A DNA stretch of 64,000 bases from Ferruginibacter paludis (GCF_030409685.1 NZ_JAUFQJ010000004.1:496001-560000); one strand, 5' to 3'. Positions 19,026 to 28,203 are shown, counted from the stretch's first letter. Notes: generated by a model from the sequence alone, not told the origin. Program-made: numbers and translations.

Positions 19026-19216
19026 AATCTGTTTGCTTTTTATAATTACTTAGGATAAATATAATCAGGGGTACTTTATGGACAGGAAAAGTATCCGTCG
19101 CCGGCTCCGTACTTGGCTCTATTTTGCCATTACCAAGCACCTTGTCTGTATATCCAGTTTGTCTGTCATAAATTATGGCACTCTTTTTTACCAAACTGGG
19201 TTAAGAACTTCGTCCT

Positions 19217-19267
19217 GGGGTTTTCACGGCATACACCACAAGTAGCTGTTAACTTCCGTGAAACCCC
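19217..19267. repeat. inverted repeat, imperfect 13/12 bp arms
   Basis: The left arm GGGGTTTTCACGG (19217-19229) pairs with CCGTGAAACCCC (19256-19267), with one unpaired base, around a 26-base loop that holds a weaker AAGT/ACTT pair. It sits 74 bp beyond the 3' end of the SGNH hydrolase gene. That is a possible position for a transcript-end hairpin, but no U-tract follows. The surrounding 315 bp (19026-19340) show no gene. Confidence 0.65.
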
Positions 19268-19340
19268 GACCTTGAATACGTTTGGAAGCTAAAACCTTCA
19301 AGATGGAGTTTGCTGACAAAACCACTAAGAAAAAAATCGA

Positions 19341-20117
19341 TTATCTGATGAACTTTAATTTTCTGCTCACTTGCTTTGTCCATTCCCTCGCCATCAACTC
19401 ATGCCCTGCAGGCATTGGGTGTATGCCATCCCATATCCAGTAATCAGCCGGAGCTTTTGACAAAGCTTTATCAAAGGCAGTTTGAAATTCAACAAACACG
19501 GCGTTGAATTCTTTGCTTAGCTTCTTCGCAATTACCCGACGTTGTTTCATTTCTGCTGAATACTCGTCCCACCTTTCTTTTATTCTACCCACAGGCAAAA
19601 TAAATGGCTCGCCAATTACGAGCTGTGTATCGGGCAAAGCTTGTTTTGTTTGTTGTAAAAGTTGGCGGTAATCCTGTTCAAACTGGCCGGCGGTAAAATA
19701 TTTGTCTCCATGCATGAGTGCATCCACATCATTGATGCCCACTAAAATGCTCAGCAGGTTGGGTTGTATATCGATGGTGTCGGTTTGCCAGCGTGCTGCC
19801 AGGTCGGGCACTTTGTTGCCGCTGATGCCGCGGTTAAAAAAATGAAATCCTTTCGAAGGAAAATCATACCAAAGCTTGCTTGCAATGATATACTGGTAAC
19901 CATGCCCCATCACGTGGTTCCAGTCTTTGTCCCTGGTGCGGTTACCATCTGTTATAGAATCGCCCTGGAATAAAAAAGTAAAGCCATCGCAATCTTTATT
20001 GGTATTGGTTATAAGGGGTGATGCAAAGATGGTTGTAGCGGGTAACATAGCCAACGCTCCGAGGCTTGCTGCCTGCTTTAAAAAGTTTCTGCGCTTGCAT
20101 GCTGCTTCATTGCTCAT
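19341..20117 (-). CDS. SGNH/GDSL hydrolase 1, Tat-like signal
   Basis: The gene encodes 258 residues. The N-terminus has a twin-arginine-like pattern (CKRRNFLKQAASLGALAML), so folded export is possible. SGNH blocks are clear: GDSITDG with Ser54 as nucleophile, the oxyanion Gly in NRGISGNK, LVGINDVD with the Asn, and DGIHPMPAGH with Asp230/His233. Such enzymes remove acetyl or other acyl groups from carbohydrates. It is the last gene of the run of three GH29 genes and a second SGNH gene, which suggests that the fucosylated substrate is esterified. Confidence 0.9.
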   Translation of the reverse strand: MSNEAACKRRNFLKQAASLGALAMLPATTIFASPLITNTNKDCDGFTFLFQGDSITDGNRTRDKDWNHVMGHGYQYIIASKLWYDFPSKGFHFFNRGISGNKVPDLAARWQTDTIDIQPNLLSILVGINDVDALMHGDKYFTAGQFEQDYRQLLQQTKQALPDTQLVIGEPFILPVGRIKERWDEYSAEMKQRRVIAKKLSKEFNAVFVEFQTAFDKALSKAPADYWIWDGIHPMPAGHELMAREWTKQVSRKLKFIR

Positions 20118-20227
20118 TGGATATATTTTAAGTACAACAATTTTATTTCTTTCGGCATTTAATTATGGAAGATGACGACCTCGTTTTATAAAGGCCTTTT
20201 ATTCCAGGCTGGTGTACCTGTTTCCCA

Positions 20228-21166
20228 TTATTTTTTGCCTGGAATCAATACTTCAACTGCTGACAGCATCGATGCTGCTTTTGCCTGCGCTTCTCTCAAA
20301 GGCAATCCGGTGGCCATTCCCGGGCGGGTGTGTTTGGTTGCCGTGAGCCAGGCATCCCTTAACATGTTCTGTCTTTCTGCAACAAGCGCCAGTAGTTTTT
20401 TTGCATCCCCTGATTGTTGCAGGCTTGTTGTTATACTGACCGATGAAGCAACTGTTTTAAAACCCAGAAACAATAAAATTTGTTGGGCCATTATCCAATG
20501 CCCTGTTTCATCGGGATGCACCCCGTCTTGTGCCAGTGCAAAATTTGCATCCAGTTTGCGGTGCTCCTCAAGGTATTTTTTCATTGGATAATGAATATCA
20601 ATTACCTGCCATCTGGATGAATGTATTTTACTCAACAACCAATCTGAATAGGTGTCCAGCACTTTTGTATAGCCAATACTTTTACCTTTTACTTCATCAT
20701 AATCCGGTGGCGTTAAGTGCACGATTCTTGCTCCTGCTTTCACCACTTCGTCATGCAGCCAGTTGATACCCTCTTTAAATTTTTGAAACCTTACGGAATC
20801 CAAAGGCATATAGATACCATCATTCATTCCATAACAAGCGAATACCAAATCGGGCTTTGTTTGCTGCAATACACGATGCAGCCGCTCATGTAAATCCGGT
20901 CGTGGAAATTTTCCATCCGCATGCCCCGGCTCGGATAAGCCGGATACTGTTTCACTTGGCAAACCAACATTGATGATTTCGAAATGTCGCCCCGGATACT
21001 GAACCCGCAGGTACGCTTCCACATCGTTTACATACATGCCAGCCCACGTAATGCTGTTACCGATAAACAAGATTTTTCTTGTTGTCTTGTTAATCACCTG
21101 CGCAGTTGCCATCGTATATACAAGACTTAAACAACACCATACAATAATCGCATTAAGCTTCTTCAT
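20228..21166 (-). CDS. SGNH/GDSL hydrolase 2, exported
   Basis: The gene encodes 312 residues with a signal peptide ending ATAQ (about residue 23). SGNH blocks are IGNSITWAG with Ser38, INVGLPSETVSG, ACYGMNDGIY with the Asn, and QDGVHPDETGH with the catalytic Asp/His. It starts 8 bp after the GH29 stop codon, so the two are almost certainly cotranscribed. It is not closely similar to the neighbouring SGNH hydrolase by eye, with a different N-terminus and block I, so the pair may act on different ester positions. Deacylation of polysaccharide is the likely role. Confidence 0.9.
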   Translation of the reverse strand: MKKLNAIIVWCCLSLVYTMATAQVINKTTRKILFIGNSITWAGMYVNDVEAYLRVQYPGRHFEIINVGLPSETVSGLSEPGHADGKFPRPDLHERLHRVLQQTKPDLVFACYGMNDGIYMPLDSVRFQKFKEGINWLHDEVVKAGARIVHLTPPDYDEVKGKSIGYTKVLDTYSDWLLSKIHSSRWQVIDIHYPMKKYLEEHRKLDANFALAQDGVHPDETGHWIMAQQILLFLGFKTVASSVSITTSLQQSGDAKKLLALVAERQNMLRDAWLTATKHTRPGMATGLPLREAQAKAASMLSAVEVLIPGKK

Positions 21167-21174
21167 TTTTTAAT

Positions 21175-22632
21175 TTACAAGGCATTTTTTATTTGTAACA
21201 CAAATAACTCAGCGGCTACCTCGCCGGGTTTTAACGCAGACAGATCAACGATGGTATCCTGCCCCACCTGTTTAATTTTTAGTGATTTAGTACTTCCTAA
21301 AATAGAAACGGAAGCTCCTGCGGCTACTTTAAAATTGCGCAGTTTTATTTGCGGTTTGTAGCTGGGTATAATGCAAAATAAGTTCCTGCCTTTGGTAGTA
21401 AAAAAAGCTTCTACATTGGCATAATCCTTTTTTGGTTTTACCAGCTCTGCAATACTGTAACCCGCCATAAAAGCCTCGCCTTTCTTCTCTGGCTTTTTGC
21501 CGTCGCTCCATTCGTACGGTTGTTTATATGCTTTGGTGCCGTAGATCGCTTCGCCGTTTGTTTGCAACCATGCGCCCATGTCTTCCAGGCGCTGCTGCAT
21601 AATTACTGGTATGCGGCCATCGGCTGTAGGCCCGATATCCAATAACAGGTTACCGCCTCTTGATACAATATCTGCCAGCATCAAAATCAGGTCGTGACTG
21701 CTTTTATAATCTTCTAATTTTTCATTGCGGTTATAGCCATACGAGTGGCCAATTCCCTGGCTTTCTTCCCAGATAACACTGGCATCCATTCCACTTCCAT
21801 ACTCTGATGTGGAGTAAGTAGCTCCGGTATTTTTGCTGCGGGTATTGTTGCCCCAGCGGTCATCTACCACTACTTCTTTTGCTACCGGAGATTCATTGAA
21901 TAACCAGGCCAGTAGCTCTTCACTTTTCCATGCTGTGTCAGATAATTCCCATTCGCCATCAGAGAAAATTACAGACGGTTTGTATTTTGTTACGAGGTCT
22001 TTAAACTGTGGTATCATGTGTTCTGATACATATCTTTTTTTATCCGTTAACCACAAAGGATTGAACCATTCATACAGGGAATAGTAGTAGCCCATTTTTA
22101 ACCCGGACTTTCTTACAGCTGTACTCAGGTCGCCAAGCAAATCGCGTTTAGGCGTGCCTGTTACTGCATTCCAGGGCCGGTTCCAGTCGCGGTCAGCTTC
22201 AGCACTGTTCCATAAACAATAACCTTCATGGTGTTTGGAAGTTAACACTACATATTTAGCACCCGATTTTTTGAACACATCCGCCCATTGATCCGGGTTG
22301 AACATCTCCGCTTTAAATTGTTTTTCAAATTGCGGGTAGGTAAAATCAGCTCCATAATTTTTATTGTGAAAGGCAGTGAAGTTGCTATCCTTTTCCTGCA
22401 GGCGATACCAGTACCACTCCGCATAACTATCGCCGCTGTTGGGTATTACAGGCGCATAAGCAGGCACCGCATACACGCCCCAATGAATAAAAATGCCAAA
22501 CTTATCCTGCTGAAACCATTCGGGCATTTTGCGGGTATTAAGCGAAGCCCAGTTGGGTTGAAAGGTTTGCGCAAAGACCGTGCAAAAGGCAAACAGCGTA
22601 AAAATCAAAAAGTGTATTTTTTTCATCTTCAT
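21175..22632 (-). CDS. GH29 alpha-L-fucosidase 2, exported
   Basis: The gene encodes 485 residues with a signal peptide to about residue 22. It has EWFQQDKFGIFIHWGVYAVPAY, the SKHHEGYCLW strand and the nucleophile Asp225 in VIFSDGEW, followed by SRGGNLLLDIGPTADGRIP. An inserted loop early in the barrel (SGDSYAEWYWYRLQ) is typical of the GH29-A branch. C-terminal residues from about 370 form a beta-sandwich. It is the third of three GH29 genes in a row, separated from the previous one by an imperfect palindrome and followed at 8 bp by an SGNH esterase. The residues around Asp225 (FSDGEW) differ from its neighbours, so another linkage is likely. Confidence 0.94.
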   Translation of the reverse strand: MKMKKIHFLIFTLFAFCTVFAQTFQPNWASLNTRKMPEWFQQDKFGIFIHWGVYAVPAYAPVIPNSGDSYAEWYWYRLQEKDSNFTAFHNKNYGADFTYPQFEKQFKAEMFNPDQWADVFKKSGAKYVVLTSKHHEGYCLWNSAEADRDWNRPWNAVTGTPKRDLLGDLSTAVRKSGLKMGYYYSLYEWFNPLWLTDKKRYVSEHMIPQFKDLVTKYKPSVIFSDGEWELSDTAWKSEELLAWLFNESPVAKEVVVDDRWGNNTRSKNTGATYSTSEYGSGMDASVIWEESQGIGHSYGYNRNEKLEDYKSSHDLILMLADIVSRGGNLLLDIGPTADGRIPVIMQQRLEDMGAWLQTNGEAIYGTKAYKQPYEWSDGKKPEKKGEAFMAGYSIAELVKPKKDYANVEAFFTTKGRNLFCIIPSYKPQIKLRNFKVAAGASVSILGSTKSLKIKQVGQDTIVDLSALKPGEVAAELFVLQIKNAL

Positions 22633-22653
22633 TTTTATTTAAAGCGTGTTATT

Positions 22654-22761
22654 GTGAATTGTCAATAGTCAATGGTCGATAGTCAATGGTCAGCGTTAGC
22701 ATTAGCTCCGCTCACTCACTATTCACTATTGACCACTCACCACTCACTACTGACCATTCAC
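22654..22761. repeat. imperfect palindrome of GTCAATRG-type repeats
   Basis: The left arm (about 22654-22692) contains repeated GTCAATAGTCAATGGTC units. The right arm (about 22723-22761) is their imperfect complement; 29 of 39 positions pair, and most mismatches are A/G, so G-U pairing in RNA is possible on one strand. The right arm overlaps the stop codon of the upstream GH29 gene. It probably arose from tandem duplication of a 7-8 bp unit and would form a hairpin between two cotranscribed fucosidase genes. Confidence 0.7.
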
Positions 22762-24101
22762 TTTATCACCGGTATTTGTTCCGCATTTTTATCCAGCTCC
22801 AGCACTATAACTGAACTTACAGCATCAGGCAATTCTTTGGGTAAATCAATGATTATGGGCGAAGCTGTTTCCTGTTTAAAAGTGACTGCGGGGCCATTCA
22901 GGAAATGCGCTTTTATAATTTTTATTCCCGGTAAAAGCGGCAGTTCCGGTGTGGCTGCTTTTCTTTCAAAAATATGCAGGTAAATGATGTTGCCTTTTCT
23001 TGTTGCAGCATAAGTTTCATTGGGATAATAAGGACCGCCCTTTGTACCATAAATGGAAGCACCATATTTTTTCAACCAACCGCCCATCTCCTTCAAACGG
23101 TTTACCTGCCTGGCTTCCATCCTGCCATCCATCATCGGACCCACATTAAAAAGCAGGTTGCCATTGCCGCCAGCGGTTTTGACCAGTGTCTGTAAACATT
23201 GCTTCAGCGACTTCATTTCATCATTTGGTTTCCATGCCCATTGGTTACAAATGGTGATGCAGCTTTCCCAAGGATCGTCCATATTCAATGCACCCACTTT
23301 TTGTTCCGGCGTGAGATAATCGCCTACAGACTCTGATGAAAAAGCAATGTGCTCACCTTTGCCCAACCGGTTGTTGATGATTACATTTTTATCAAGACTC
23401 TTAATGTACTGGTAAACATCCACTGCATATTCCTTTGTCCAGGGCTTTTCCCAGTTGCCATCAAACCAGAGCATGTAGGGTTTGTATTGTGTAATCAGTT
23501 CCTTTAATTCTTTCTTAATTGTACCAACAAAACGGGGCATATTACCGGGTACATTTTTGGTTGAATCGTGCGGACTGTGCACCGGGTAATCCGCATCGTG
23601 CCAGTCTAACACCGTGAAATAAATACAAAAGGCAATGCCCTGCTTTTTGCAAGCCGCGGCAAGCTCACCCACAATATCTTTTTTGAAAGGCGTATGCATG
23701 ATGTTGTAGTCAGAGGCTGCTGTAGGCCATTCGCAAAAGCCATCATGGTGTTTGGCGGTGATGGTGACATATTTCATTCCAGCATCTTTCGCAGCTTTTA
23801 CCCAGGCATCTGCATTAAATAATACCGGGTTAAATTCTTTATAGAGGTTGTCATATTCTTCAGTAGCTACTTCACTTCCGCGGCTCCAGCCAATCTCTGT
23901 ACCACGTAAACTCACCGGGCCAAAATGTATGAACATGCCAAAACGCTTGTCCATAAAACCATCAATAACTGCTTTAGAAGTTTTAATGCCGGGCGCCAAT
24001 TGCTGCGCTTGCACGGAGTAAAAAATCATTGAAAGAACAACAGCTAAACCAGCCATTGCAAGCGTTCGCTTGTTGTTCCCGTGTTGTCTTGCTGTTAGCA
24101 T
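22758..24101 (-). CDS. GH29 alpha-L-fucosidase 3, exported
   Basis: The ATG at 24101 is chosen because it opens a signal peptide (arginine/lysine-rich start, hydrophobic core, cleavage near VQAQQ). The frame is open further up to a TTG at 24209, but that would touch the upstream gene's stop. The barrel begins FMDKRFGMFIHFGPVS (Phe where most members have Trp), then AKHHDGFCEW. The nucleophile is Asp214 in MLWFDGNWEKPW, and NGNLLFNVGPMMDGR follows. The FDGNW signature groups it with GH29-B-like enzymes, which often need branched fucose. It is about 448 residues, the middle of three consecutive GH29 genes. Confidence 0.92.
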   Translation of the reverse strand: MLTARQHGNNKRTLAMAGLAVVLSMIFYSVQAQQLAPGIKTSKAVIDGFMDKRFGMFIHFGPVSLRGTEIGWSRGSEVATEEYDNLYKEFNPVLFNADAWVKAAKDAGMKYVTITAKHHDGFCEWPTAASDYNIMHTPFKKDIVGELAAACKKQGIAFCIYFTVLDWHDADYPVHSPHDSTKNVPGNMPRFVGTIKKELKELITQYKPYMLWFDGNWEKPWTKEYAVDVYQYIKSLDKNVIINNRLGKGEHIAFSSESVGDYLTPEQKVGALNMDDPWESCITICNQWAWKPNDEMKSLKQCLQTLVKTAGGNGNLLFNVGPMMDGRMEARQVNRLKEMGGWLKKYGASIYGTKGGPYYPNETYAATRKGNIIYLHIFERKAATPELPLLPGIKIIKAHFLNGPAVTFKQETASPIIIDLPKELPDAVSSVIVLELDKNAEQIPVIK

Positions 24102-24209
24102 GGCTGAAAATATTTTATTATGACGGCAGCATTTGAAATGTAACGCTGTCGCTTTGTAATTAAGATAAATAAATCCGGGCTTGTTTACTTGGACAATAAA
24201 ATCAGTCAA

Positions 24210-25571
24210 TCAATTCACAGTTAATTCCACCACCGGAATTTCGTACACAGGCTTTTTCTCAGGCAATGTTAACAGGATGTCATTGCCTTGTTCCATCATC
24301 TTCAGCTCCGAATTATCATGCAGAAACTGGGCATATTTTATCTTGCCTTTGTAACCCGTCAACAATAATTTACCATCGGTGGGATAGTCAAACAAATGCA
24401 CGTACAGGCGTTTTGCAGCTGCGTTGTAGGTTAGTTTATCATTTGAAGGAACCTGGTAAGTGTCAGGTGCAAAGCTGCAATAGTAAATAGATTTGTTGTT
24501 GGCATGCATCCAATGCGAAAGACTGTCCAGTGCGTTGTTGGCGCGGTAATCAAATTCGCCCCTGGCAGTTGGACCAACATTTAAAATCAGGTTGCCGCCA
24601 TTGCTGGTGGAACTGATCAGCAGGTCGAGCAACTGGTGGTGTGTCTTCCATGAGTTTTCGTCACGGTAATAACCCCATGAGCCGGAGAACGTCTGGCAGG
24701 TTTCCCATGTTTTGCCTTTGTATTTTGCAAGCTCTTCCGGGCTTACCTGTTCGGGTGTATCAAAGTCTTCACCGTCAGCATAATCGCCCAGGTCAAGCCG
24801 GTTGTCTACAATAATGCCTGGCTGCAGTTTTCTTATTTGCTTTATCAGCGCTACGGAATTCCAGTCATTTTTGCCCTTACCATATTTTTCCGGATAAGAA
24901 AAATCAAGCCAGAGAATATCAATTTTACCATAGTTTGACAACAGTTCCGTTACCTGGTTATACAGGTAAGTGCGGTACTTCGCCATATCTCTTCCCTTGT
25001 TCAATCTTGCGTAAGCCGTATCGCTGTCGGTAAGCGGCCGTTGCGGATGTACTTTGTCAATTGGAAAATCAGGATGATGCCAATCGATCAGTGAATAATA
25101 AAAACCAATCTTTATTCCTTCTGCTCTAAAAGCATCTACATACTCTTTTACAAGGTCTCTTTTTGCGGCAGTTTTGGTGGCTTTGTAATCGGTGTATTTG
25201 CTGTCGAACAAACAAAAACCTTCATGATGTTTCGTGGTGAGTACGGCGTATTTCATACCCGCTGCTTTTGCTTCCTTCGCCCATTTTTTAGGTTCAAAAA
25301 GATCGGGATTAAACTCATCAAAATATTTTTGGTAGGTTTCGTTGGTAATGCGTTCCTGGTTTTTCACCCACTCATGCCTGGCAGGCAACGAATACAAACC
25401 CCAGTGAATAAACATGCCGAAACGGGCGTCTGTCCACCATTGCATGCGTATTACTTTTTGCGCCGGTGTTTCATTGCTGAGGGATGGTTTGGTTTGAGCA
25501 TTGATTGGATTGGCAACTGTTGATAGCAATACTAACAACACATAGAAGGCAATGGGTAATAGTTTTTTCAT
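24210..25571 (-). CDS. GH29 alpha-L-fucosidase 4, exported
   Basis: The gene encodes 453 residues with a signal peptide ending INAQ (about residue 26). The barrel begins MQWWTDARFGMFIHWGLYSLPA. TTKHHEGFCLFD follows, with nucleophile Asp223 in ILWLDFSYPEKYG and later SNGGNLILNVGPTARGEFD. The WLDFSYP context is distinct from the other four GH29 proteins. Residues after about 360 form the C-terminal sandwich. It is the first of the three tandem fucosidases. Upstream lies a 398-bp gap with a large palindrome and then the cytochrome gene, so a promoter of its own is possible. Confidence 0.94.
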   Translation of the reverse strand: MKKLLPIAFYVLLVLLSTVANPINAQTKPSLSNETPAQKVIRMQWWTDARFGMFIHWGLYSLPARHEWVKNQERITNETYQKYFDEFNPDLFEPKKWAKEAKAAGMKYAVLTTKHHEGFCLFDSKYTDYKATKTAAKRDLVKEYVDAFRAEGIKIGFYYSLIDWHHPDFPIDKVHPQRPLTDSDTAYARLNKGRDMAKYRTYLYNQVTELLSNYGKIDILWLDFSYPEKYGKGKNDWNSVALIKQIRKLQPGIIVDNRLDLGDYADGEDFDTPEQVSPEELAKYKGKTWETCQTFSGSWGYYRDENSWKTHHQLLDLLISSTSNGGNLILNVGPTARGEFDYRANNALDSLSHWMHANNKSIYYCSFAPDTYQVPSNDKLTYNAAAKRLYVHLFDYPTDGKLLLTGYKGKIKYAQFLHDNSELKMMEQGNDILLTLPEKKPVYEIPVVELTVN

Positions 25572-25766
25572 GCAGTTTAATTTAATATTTTTTTAAGAAA
25601 TGATTGACGATATCTTTTCATTACTTAATGCCGTTCAGCTAGAAGTAGTAACAGCACCAATCCCTGTAGTCAAACGAGTCGTATTGTGGCTTGGAAAGTT
25701 AAACACTTCAAATAAATACAAAGATCTTTTCTATTTGAATAGTCGCCTCCTCAGCCGGCGGGCTGC

Positions 25767-25870
25767 GTAACTGGAACGCCGCTGCTTTTGCTTCTTTCGA
25801 AAATTTGCTTCGCATTTTTCAAATTCCGGCAAGCCGGAAACGTAGCAAAAGAGGCGGCTTATCCAGTTAC
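25767..25870. repeat. large imperfect palindrome with internal perfect hairpin
   Basis: The left arm 25767-25792 (GTAACTGGAACGCCGC...) and right arm 25844-25870 pair at about 23 of 27 positions. Inside, TTCCGGC (25824-25830), AA, GCCGGAA (25833-25839) is a perfect 7-bp hairpin. The 398-bp gap (25572-25969) holds no ORF, so this element is its main content. It may be a MITE or REP-like repeat, or an RNA structure between the cytochrome gene and the GH29 genes. Confidence 0.8.
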
Positions 25871-25969
25871 TGTTTTCAACTCGAAGAACGATTGAAGAGT
25901 CTTCTTTTTCTGCCAGTTTAACACAAAGAATAAAAGCTTTTCAAATTAAAGACCTACTACAATATTCAC

Positions 25970-28120
25970 TTAATTTAAAAAAATCTCATCCACAAAAATC
26001 CAACCCTTATCACCCTTGCCCCGATGCCAGAGTGGTAATTTGGGAACAGGTACAACTACCACTTTTATGTACTTTTCTTTCACCGCTTCAAATGCCAGGT
26101 CGTACCCTTTTAAATAAGCAGGCGCCACCTTATCCGGCTGCGTTGGATTTATTTTTTTCAATAGACGGAGATGGGCCAAATCATTGCCAGCCCAGACTTC
26201 CAGCTGTTGTGGCGGCATAATATAGCCATCGATATTGATCAAACTGCTGACTGTAACCGAAGAAATAGTTTTGAGCGTATCAAAATATAAAATGGCTTGC
26301 ATAGGTGCACCCCGATAACCGATCCATTTACCGCTTCCCTGGTTCAGATCACCTTTCTGTGCATCAGACAATATTGTAGCCGGCATCGATTTATACGGCA
26401 CGTCCGCCGAAGCTTGTATAAAACGAATGGAATCAATTTTAAAACCGGCTTTGTAAAAAGTTTTCTCTACTATATCGCTGCTGATCCATCCTGTTTTATA
26501 AGCCTTTGCTTTTACTGTAATATTTTTATCGAGCATTACATCTCCTTTATAAACAGGTGACGAAATGCTATCAGGATCTTTACCGTCCGTAGTGTACCGG
26601 ATAGTAACGCCTCTTACAAAATGTTTTAGTTTCAAAGGCGTAGGTTGTAACAGCACCTGTTCTTCATTTTCAACCATTGGTTTGTTTAATTTTATAACAA
26701 TGGTATCACCTGTAAAGCCCGTTTCTATTTTGGTACTTTTAAATTGCTTTTCAATTGCTGCTAAATTTTCAGACTGTGCCGGTGTGCTCCAAATGTACAA
26801 CTGGCTTAGTTTTGGTAAAGAGGTCAATACATTTAAGCTGGCGGCATTTACACCTGTACCGGATAACGACAACTGTTTTAACTCTTTCAGTGCACCCAGT
26901 GCTTTTAAACCTTTTCCTTTAATATTGGTGAATGATAAATTAAGTTTACGGAGGTTGGTGAATTGGGCGATAGTTGCCAAATCATCATCCTGCACAGGCA
27001 TTTTATTTAAGTTAAGCGTAACGATCTGTTCTTTTACCGCCAGCAATTCTTTCAGTTGCTCCGGCTTAAATTGTGCCGCACCAAAAAACTGTACACCCAA
27101 TGCAGGCGAGCCTAAAGACAATGGTGCCACCAGCCGGTAATTATTGCGCAGTTCTTTTATTTTGTTTTCATCCGCAGGTTTAAAAGTATAGTCGTCTGTT
27201 TCGATTGTGTTAAATAAAGCCGTGGCTATCGTGCGGAGTGTATCCGTTGCCGGTAATGCCGCAACTTTGGCTGTGTCGTTGGCACCCATTTTTAACCAGT
27301 GATATAAAATGCTGATCTCATCACCCGTCAGCTGCGGTTTGCCAAGTGGTGGCATGTGCTTTTTATTTTCTTCCGGCAGGTGGATCCGGTTCATCAGCAA
27401 TCCCAAATCGGGTTGCGTCATATCCCATAAGGCGCCATCCTTACCACCTTTTTTTAATGCCGAAAATGATGCCATCACCAGTTCGCCCTTTGCTTTTTGA
27501 GGGTTGTGACAACTGACACATTTGGCTTTAAAAATCGGCTGCACCATGTTGGCATAGACAAAGGCGTCTTCAAATAATACGGGGGCTTGCTCCTGGTCTT
27601 TTGAAACCGGCGCCAGTATAAAGTTATCTCCGTGGGTTATATCTGCACCAAGGTGACCGGTAATGATAACAGATGCAACCCCAACTACAGAAGCCATTAC
27701 CAGTATAGCTTTGCTGCGTCTTACGCTGTTACGGAAATTATACCAGCCAAGTGATAATAACGAAACGATGATACCGCCCCATTTATGCCAGGCCACGACT
27801 TCCTGCGTATAACCGTTTTCTTTCGAGAGTAATAATCCCATCAACGCACTGATGACAGAAGTGATGGAAGCCAGCAATAACAGACCATCGCCAATGGATT
27901 CCTGTTCAGTTGAGGATGATTTTTTTAAGCGGGCAACCACTTCCCAAAAAATGCATAGCAGGAATAACACAATGGGAAAATGCAGCAGCAAGGGATGCAT
28001 GCGGCCGATGGTTTGCACCCACGGTGGAACAATTAATCCCTTCTCAAAAATTAATAAAAATACCAGCAGGCAATTGAATGCAAAACTGGTATTGTACAAA
28101 ATGGTTTTCCACCGCTGCAT
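25970..28120 (-). CDS. membrane c-type cytochrome with leucine-rich repeats and C-terminal carbohydrate-binding-like domains
   Basis: This 716-residue multi-domain protein begins with about four to five membrane helices in the first 165 residues (DUF2231-like: LLLHFPIVLFLLCIFWEV, ...). A planctomycete-type cytochrome domain follows with one heme motif, AKCVSCHNPQKAKGELVM, and a distal HMPPLGKPQLTGDE with the axial Met region. Leucine-rich repeats (LRKLNLSFTNIKGKGLKALG...) occupy about 340-450. A chitobiase C-terminal-type module (IRYTTDGKDPDS...) and an F5/8-type discoidin-like end follow. It reads as a periplasmic or surface electron carrier with binding modules. It is the last gene of the four-gene module that begins with the DUF1549/DUF1553 gene. 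Confidence 0.85.
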   Translation of the reverse strand: MQRWKTILYNTSFAFNCLLVFLLIFEKGLIVPPWVQTIGRMHPLLLHFPIVLFLLCIFWEVVARLKKSSSTEQESIGDGLLLLASITSVISALMGLLLSKENGYTQEVVAWHKWGGIIVSLLSLGWYNFRNSVRRSKAILVMASVVGVASVIITGHLGADITHGDNFILAPVSKDQEQAPVLFEDAFVYANMVQPIFKAKCVSCHNPQKAKGELVMASFSALKKGGKDGALWDMTQPDLGLLMNRIHLPEENKKHMPPLGKPQLTGDEISILYHWLKMGANDTAKVAALPATDTLRTIATALFNTIETDDYTFKPADENKIKELRNNYRLVAPLSLGSPALGVQFFGAAQFKPEQLKELLAVKEQIVTLNLNKMPVQDDDLATIAQFTNLRKLNLSFTNIKGKGLKALGALKELKQLSLSGTGVNAASLNVLTSLPKLSQLYIWSTPAQSENLAAIEKQFKSTKIETGFTGDTIVIKLNKPMVENEEQVLLQPTPLKLKHFVRGVTIRYTTDGKDPDSISSPVYKGDVMLDKNITVKAKAYKTGWISSDIVEKTFYKAGFKIDSIRFIQASADVPYKSMPATILSDAQKGDLNQGSGKWIGYRGAPMQAILYFDTLKTISSVTVSSLINIDGYIMPPQQLEVWAGNDLAHLRLLKKINPTQPDKVAPAYLKGYDLAFEAVKEKYIKVVVVPVPKLPLWHRGKGDKGWIFVDEIFLN

Positions 28121-28203
28121 ATTTTTTATTCAATTTTATTCTTCTTACAATACAGTGCCCTACTGCTTTTTGCAGTTATTTTAAATCAAAAAAGAAACGT
28201 GCT

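Noticed and set aside
18976-19194. 72-codon minus-strand frame overlapping the lipoprotein start
   Set aside because: Overlaps a better supported lipoprotein gene and has no recognisable domain.
19217-19267. Inverted repeat considered as intrinsic terminator for the SGNH gene
   Set aside because: Stem has a bulge, loop is 26 bases and no T-run follows.
22654-22761. Repeat block considered as a CRISPR array
   Set aside because: Units of 7-8 bp in both orientations, no spacers of uniform length and no cas genes.
24101-24209. Upstream N-terminal extension of the third GH29 protein from a TTG start
   Set aside because: Would place non-signal-like residues before a proper signal peptide and touch the preceding gene's stop; the ATG at 24101 is better.
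26565-27140. 191-codon plus-strand frame inside the LRR-cytochrome gene
   Set aside because: Antisense to a gene with clear domains; no independent evidence.
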